From assembly GCF_025979885.1 (NCBI RefSeq), contig NZ_CP110139.1, positions 2,356,001 to 2,420,000 of the forward strand: a stretch of 64,000 bases of DNA. Direction: 5' to 3'. Origin of the DNA: Hymenobacter sp. YIM 151500-1 (lineage in GTDB: Bacteria; Bacteroidota; Bacteroidia; Cytophagales; Hymenobacteraceae). The notes beneath the pieces are model-generated. The model was given only the letters and a program-made list of their open reading frames with translations. It was not told the DNA's origin and made no database searches. Below are positions 59,884 through 64,000 of the stretch, piece by piece. Numbering within the stretch: the first letter of the stretch is position 1; every line of letters begins with the position of its first letter. The translations under genes and the position numbers were made by a program.

Positions 59884-60875
59884 TAGCTTTTCGCTTGAGC
59901 AGAAAAAGCGGAGTGTTGATGTTTAGATAAGTACCACGCCCAAGTACGCTGTAATGCTTCCGGGAACGACATGCTGGGATACCAGCCGGTATCGTTATGT
60001 AACTTGGTATAATCGAGCACGTTTCTGGGCACATCAAAAGGTCGGCTAGGTTGCACTACCACCCGCACTTCGTGCCCAGCAGCCGTCGCTAGTGGTGCCA
60101 AGGCGTCAAGTACTTGGCGGTTTGATAGTCCTTGCCCACTGCCAATATTATATATCTCTCCCGGTCGGCCGTGCACCAAAGCTGCAACAATGCCGCTTGC
60201 CACATCGCGCACATGCAAATAGTCCCGAACAGTGCCCTGCGCCCCAAACAGCGTCAGTTCCCTTTCATCTAGCACGGATGCAATAGCCGTGGCTATAAAG
60301 CCCTGGCCAATATAAGGTCTTTGGCTTTCCCCAAAAGCATTAGAAGGCCGTACGCACACAATGGGCAGACCACGGCTTTCAAAGTACATGTGGGCGTATT
60401 TTTCAATAGCCAGCTTTGTAATTCCGTACGGTGACAAGGGCTGCGTTGGATGGCTTTCATCAATGCTTGCAGCCGTGGTGCGACCATACACAGTACCTCC
60501 GGAGGATACCCATACGAACTTACGAATGGGCAGTGCCGAAGCCATTTCAAATAGGCGTACAGCTTCTGGTAAGTTTACCAGAATGTCATTAACTGGGTCT
60601 TGGTAGCTTGTTTGAGGTACAGTGGCATAGGCTAGATCAACCACTTCATCAACCCGGGTTAGTGCTGCCTGCAAGGCTGCTCCTCCATCGTTAGGCGGAT
60701 TTTCTAAGTAATCGACACCAGCCGGTAAAGTTGCAGGATCCGTGCCGCGTCCTACCACTAACACCCGGCGCCCTTGAGTTAACAACTCATCTACTACTGC
60801 CCGTCCAATAAAGCCCGCTCCACCAATGACACAAGTAGTAAGAACTAAGGGTGAGGATGAATGAAAGTCAGACAC
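59883..60875 (-). CDS. NAD-dependent sugar epimerase/dehydratase
   Basis: This 330-residue SDR enzyme has the NAD motif G-G-A-G-F-I-G and the catalytic SPYGITKLAIEKY (Tyr-x3-Lys). It resembles UDP-glucose 4-epimerases and related sugar dehydratases and makes a nucleotide sugar for the locus. No ATG is available before the NAD motif; I chose GTG (60873-60875), which gives MSDFHSSSPLVL. A TTG 21 bases upstream is also possible. The exact sugar is not known. Confidence 0.82.
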   Translation of the reverse strand: MSDFHSSSPLVLTTCVIGGAGFIGRAVVDELLTQGRRVLVVGRGTDPATLPAGVDYLENPPNDGGAALQAALTRVDEVVDLAYATVPQTSYQDPVNDILVNLPEAVRLFEMASALPIRKFVWVSSGGTVYGRTTAASIDESHPTQPLSPYGITKLAIEKYAHMYFESRGLPIVCVRPSNAFGESQRPYIGQGFIATAIASVLDERELTLFGAQGTVRDYLHVRDVASGIVAALVHGRPGEIYNIGSGQGLSNRQVLDALAPLATAAGHEVRVVVQPSRPFDVPRNVLDYTKLHNDTGWYPSMSFPEALQRTWAWYLSKHQHSAFSAQAKS

Positions 60876-60928
60876 GGTGCAAAAGATGAAAACCAAGCTA
60901 TTGGCCTGCCGAAGTAAAGTTGATTACG

Positions 60929-60936
60929 CAAAATTA
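60929..60936 (-). promoter_or_regulatory. -7 promoter element TAATTTTG before the epimerase
   Basis: A perfect TAnnTTTG match on the minus strand lies 53 bases from the GTG start at 60875. It probably drives the run epimerase to glycosyltransferases. Confidence 0.5.
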
Positions 60937-61585
60937 CAGGTTTTCTCACGTAGCTGACTCTTCAGCAGCTAATTCATGGAGCGACGCCCGAGCAACAATA
61001 AAGCCATCCTCGTCTTATTGTACTTGGCACGCCAGGACAAGAGTGACCTCTGCGTGCCAACCAGCAATTACCGTTTGCGGCTGTGCACGCGCTTGTGTGC
61101 GGCGAGTGCAGACCTCGAAAATGTGTGAAGCGAACTTGATGCTAGCTGTTTAGGTACCACCCCATGGTCACTGGGCTGGAGGGCCGCTGGCAAGCTACAT
61201 CTTAGCAACCGCTGTAACATCCACCCGTAGCGAGGCTGCGCGTCCGTAACTTGTTGCTGGCACAAGCGCCGGCAGTAATATTACATCTACAGCCACGTCT
61301 GCATACTTTGTCCAAGTGTTTCAAGCAGATTAGAAGCCCTTAGCCACATGGCGAGCGGAAGCCAGCCTTCTCGCAACCTCCCAACCTTGCCTTGAGCCCC
61401 TACCCGTTATTATACTTATACCATCGGCTTGGCAAGGTACAGCGCTGTTGCCGTAATGAGAAGCAAACACTTTGATCTACCCATTACACTATAAACGCCC
61501 TGATAATAGATTGCAAAATACAAAGTTCTCAGCACCCTGATCTATACAACCGATAAGATACGATAAGATTGCTTCACATCCTGTG
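60937..61585. other. Gene-free stretch between the epimerase and the ABC exporter
   Basis: About 650 bases carry no convincing reading frame; the two longest frames (77 and 65 residues) lack start context and any recognisable family. I see no inverted repeat, tRNA or mobile element end. The region is the border between a GC-rich and an AT-rich part of the glycan locus and may be a decayed gene or regulatory region. Confidence 0.5.
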
Positions 61586-61593
61586 TATCTTTG
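61586..61593 (+). promoter_or_regulatory. -7 promoter element TATCTTTG before the ABC exporter
   Basis: A perfect TAnnTTTG match lies 8 bases upstream of a short upstream frame (61602) and 58 bases before the exporter ATG. A TTG at 61569 is 14 bases upstream, a little close. Confidence 0.6.
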
Positions 61594-61601
61594 CGGCCCT
61601 C

Positions 61602-61655
61602 ATGCCTATGCCCTCTTGCTTAGGCATGAGCAACAAAAGCATTGTGTGCACATGA
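61602..61655 (+). CDS. Upstream short frame, 17 residues, overlapping the exporter start
   Basis: ATG at 61602 opens a 17-codon frame (M-P-M-P-S-C-L-G-M-S-N-K-S-I-V-C-T) whose TGA overlaps the exporter ATG in ATGA. It lies eight bases after the -7 element. The same sequence can form a hairpin with CATGCCTA (61601-61608) paired to TAGGCATG (61621-61628). It may be a leader peptide or simply chance; no conserved example is known to me. Confidence 0.4.
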   Translation: MPMPSCLGMSNKSIVCT

Positions 61656-63421
61656 AACAGGGAGTTGTTGGTGAGTCGCTAGCGAGTGTATATTATTATC
61701 TGACTCCTGGTGACAAGCGTCAGTTTATATTGATGTTAGTGCTTCTACTAATCTCCTCATTGTTGGAGGTGTTTGGCTTAGCGTCTTTGGTGCCAATTAT
61801 CATGGCAGCTTCACGTCCAGGAACTATCAATCAAAACAAGTATACCGCATGGATATACAATCTTGCAGGTTTTGAGAACGAAAAAACATTCCTTCTATTT
61901 GCTATATTATTAATATTACTGTTTTTTGTAGCGAAGAATATTTTTACAACTTGGGTAAATTACAAGCAAGTATCTTTTTCAACAAAGGTGGCTTTGCAAA
62001 TTATAGAAGATCAATTCAAGAAATTTACCAGTTTGCCTTACTGGGATTTTATTAACGTAGGCTCTTCTATTTTTACTCATCATATACTCAATATTCCCCA
62101 GCAGTTTGTCACTATTGTGATTCGTCAATTATTCGTGTTGTTATCAGAAATCTTTATTGTTGCTATTATTATAGTAGCAATATTATTTTATCAGCCATTT
62201 TTGTTTCTCCTATTGGTGTTGGTATTAGTGCCTAGCACTCTATTAACATACCGCCTTCTGCGCCAACGTTCACAATATGTTGGCGCAAGATTAGATAAGC
62301 TACGACCCGTTCCTTACGCTATTTTAAGTGATATGTTTGCTGGCTTTACTGAACTCACCTTAGCCAACAAAAAACACAAATTCAAGGAACGACTTAATAT
62401 AAATCAAGAAGAATTTCAAAAACTAGAGGGTCGGTCTTATTTATACTCATTAATACCCCTTAAGGTAATCGAGATGGTAGCTATATTTGCTATTTCTACT
62501 ATCTTTATTTATTCATTATTTTTTACCGAAAATCCAGCAAACGTAATTACAATCATTGGCGCATTTGCGGCGGCAGCTTATAGATTAATGCCTTCCGTAA
62601 ACAGGATCATTAGTTCTTTAGTCGCGCTAAAGCAAAGTGAGATTGTACGGAAAGAACTGGAGCGTTATCGCAAAGAAACATTTCCTCAGCTTTTATCCGC
62701 AAACAAGCAGCCCTTGCTGTTTACCCAAGATATCACCTTCAAAAACATCAGCTTTTCCTTTCCTTCATCGGACACACCAGTAATTAATAATATTTCATTT
62801 CAAGTAAAGAAAGGTGAAAAAATAGGTTTTATTGGAACTTCTGGTTCTGGAAAGACTACTCTGATGAATGTGTTGCTCCGATTCTATCCAGAAGAGTCTG
62901 GCAATATTCTTGTGGACGGCATACCGCTCAGTGGTGCAAATCTTTTGGCTTGGTATCAGCTTATTGGCTACGTCAAGCAAGATACTTTCCTGATGGAAGC
63001 TTCTATACAAGATAACATTACTTTGCACGATGACAATCCAGACGAGGAAAGGCTAAAATATGCAATCGAGCAAGCCTCATTGTCCCACTTTGTGAACTCG
63101 CTACCAGAAGGAGTGAACACTCGTATTGGTGAACGTGGCTCTAGACTATCAGGTGGCCAACGTCAACGCATTGGTATCGCGCGTGCACTTTATAAGAAGA
63201 CTGAGATAATGATTCTGGATGAAGCAACCTCTGCTCTTGATAATGAAACCGAGCATGAAGTGAATGAATCTATCAACAGACTATCCCATACAGCTATTAC
63301 TTTATTTATCATAGCACACCGATTGACCACTTTACGTTATTGCGACCGAATTTACGAGCTAAAAGAAGGAGAGATAATTGCAGAACACCAGTATGCTGAT
63401 ATTATAGCAGATCTTCATTAG
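61652..63421 (+). CDS. ABC exporter, permease-ATPase fusion (flippase type)
   Basis: This 589-residue half-transporter has six membrane helices (residues 25-330) and a C-terminal ATPase: Walker A G-T-S-G-S-G-K-T, signature L-S-G-G-Q-R-Q-R, Walker B IMILDEATSALD and switch His in IIAHRLTTL. It resembles exporters that flip lipid-linked sugars (MsbA/PglK type). The start MKQGVVGESL was chosen because the promoter is downstream of the longer frame's start. The gene is clearly AT-rich compared with the chromosome. A hairpin and a short frame precede it. Confidence 0.88.
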   Translation: MKQGVVGESLASVYYYLTPGDKRQFILMLVLLLISSLLEVFGLASLVPIIMAASRPGTINQNKYTAWIYNLAGFENEKTFLLFAILLILLFFVAKNIFTTWVNYKQVSFSTKVALQIIEDQFKKFTSLPYWDFINVGSSIFTHHILNIPQQFVTIVIRQLFVLLSEIFIVAIIIVAILFYQPFLFLLLVLVLVPSTLLTYRLLRQRSQYVGARLDKLRPVPYAILSDMFAGFTELTLANKKHKFKERLNINQEEFQKLEGRSYLYSLIPLKVIEMVAIFAISTIFIYSLFFTENPANVITIIGAFAAAAYRLMPSVNRIISSLVALKQSEIVRKELERYRKETFPQLLSANKQPLLFTQDITFKNISFSFPSSDTPVINNISFQVKKGEKIGFIGTSGSGKTTLMNVLLRFYPEESGNILVDGIPLSGANLLAWYQLIGYVKQDTFLMEASIQDNITLHDDNPDEERLKYAIEQASLSHFVNSLPEGVNTRIGERGSRLSGGQRQRIGIARALYKKTEIMILDEATSALDNETEHEVNESINRLSHTAITLFIIAHRLTTLRYCDRIYELKEGEIIAEHQYADIIADLH

Positions 63422-63560
63422 GCTCTGCATTTATTGTTCAAGTATTTTTATTAGTAGATATTATTTTCAAGTGTCATAAGTTGGTATAATACAAGTGCTA
63501 TATTATAATTTATTTGACAAATAGCAAACTTCTACACTCTCACTGCAAGCAAGTTTTCTC

Positions 63561-64000
63561 ATGAACATACTTATATTGAATGACACCTTTACTGTAGGAG
63601 GAGCTGAAATTTTTTCAGCTCGCCTAGCTGAGGCGTTGCTAGCAAATGGGAATAATGTTTGGCTATACTCTGTTCATAATTCGAAACATATAGACAGCAA
63701 AATGCTCCAGCATAATGCTCCCAATGTTCCAGTAATTAGCTTACATACGAGATTTGACTGGTGGGTTGAAAAAGCTGATTCTCTTTCACGGCGTTTGGAT
63801 GTAGACTTCAAGATGCGTGAATTTTTAGTCACTTCGCACCTTAAAAAATTCATACAAGAACACGATATTGAGGTAGTACATGCGCATATGTTCGTTAGTG
63901 ATTACCTTGCTGCAACTGTAAAACACACCGGAGCCAAATTCGCACGAGTTGCTTCAATGCACGGAACACATGAAGGTTTTCTATATAATTATATACACAA
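63561..64000 (+). CDS. Glycosyltransferase, GT4-like, 5' fragment
   Basis: The gene starts MNILILNDTFTVGGAEIFSARLAEALLANGNNVWLYS, a typical GT4 N-terminus, and runs off the window edge after about 146 residues, including VVHAHMFVSDYLAATVKHTGAKFARVASMHGTHEGF. It is AT-rich like the ABC exporter. The donor-binding domain is missing from the window, so the sugar cannot be guessed. Confidence 0.85.
   Translation, partial: MNILILNDTFTVGGAEIFSARLAEALLANGNNVWLYSVHNSKHIDSKMLQHNAPNVPVISLHTRFDWWVEKADSLSRRLDVDFKMREFLVTSHLKKFIQEHDIEVVHAHMFVSDYLAATVKHTGAKFARVASMHGTHEGFLYNYIH

Noticed and set aside
60920-61265. Small frames of 77 and 65 residues in the gene-free stretch
   Set aside because: They have no family match and no start signal and sit on opposite strands of the same DNA.

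Overview
The window looks like chromosome of a high-GC member of the Bacteroidota, most likely a Hymenobacter-type member of the Cytophagales (inferred from gene content, not tested). Supporting signs are the Bacteroidota gene order ostA-bamD-rpoZ-coaC-coaB-DUF4835-recN, the hpt-adk-obg and grpE-dnaJ groups, a bacillithiol synthase (bshA), a GH97 glucosidase, a membrane pyrophosphatase, and many upstream copies of the -7 promoter element TAnnTTTG described for Bacteroides and Flavobacterium. No rRNA, tRNA, CRISPR array, insertion sequence or phage gene was recognised.

Layout: 1-10 kb holds the tail of lysS, a duplicated non-coding block, two YtxH-type stress proteins, two Kazal-type lipoproteins, hydrolases and peptidases, a methyltransferase, a TerB-like protein and a CYP152-type P450 broken by one in-frame stop. 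9.5-18 kb is a minus-strand housekeeping run (fabI, recN, DUF4835, separate coaB and coaC, rpoZ, bamD, OstA-like), followed by tilS and mdh on the plus strand. 20.9-36.7 kb carries two rhomboids, mutL, a GH3/serine-hydrolase fusion, bshA, an IscA-type protein, GH97 and several uncharacterised proteins, with a 21-bp minisatellite at 34.7 kb. 36.8-48.9 kb carries an ABC exporter pair, an ECF sigma factor with a probable membrane partner, dnaJ-grpE-obg-adk-hpt, a membrane pyrophosphatase and an M42-like peptidase. 49-64 kb is a cell-surface glycan locus: a TPR protein, a polytopic membrane protein, six GT-B glycosyltransferases plus a GT25 enzyme and a partial seventh GT-B, a WecE-like sugar aminotransferase, an NAD-dependent epimerase and an ABC flippase-type exporter. 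Parts of it are clearly AT-richer than the rest, which suggests acquisition.

The most distinctive signal is between the genes. Gap after gap holds a long, often perfect inverted repeat (arms of 29-109 bp). Many are pairs of a short REP-like hairpin with the layout GTCAT...GAGC-N4-CGA...AT, whose stem bases change in compensating pairs between copies (three stem variants in this window). One copy separates coaC from coaB, which are fused in most bacteria. Other arms use different shared words. This looks like a dispersed, structure-conserved repeat family worth a genome-wide search.
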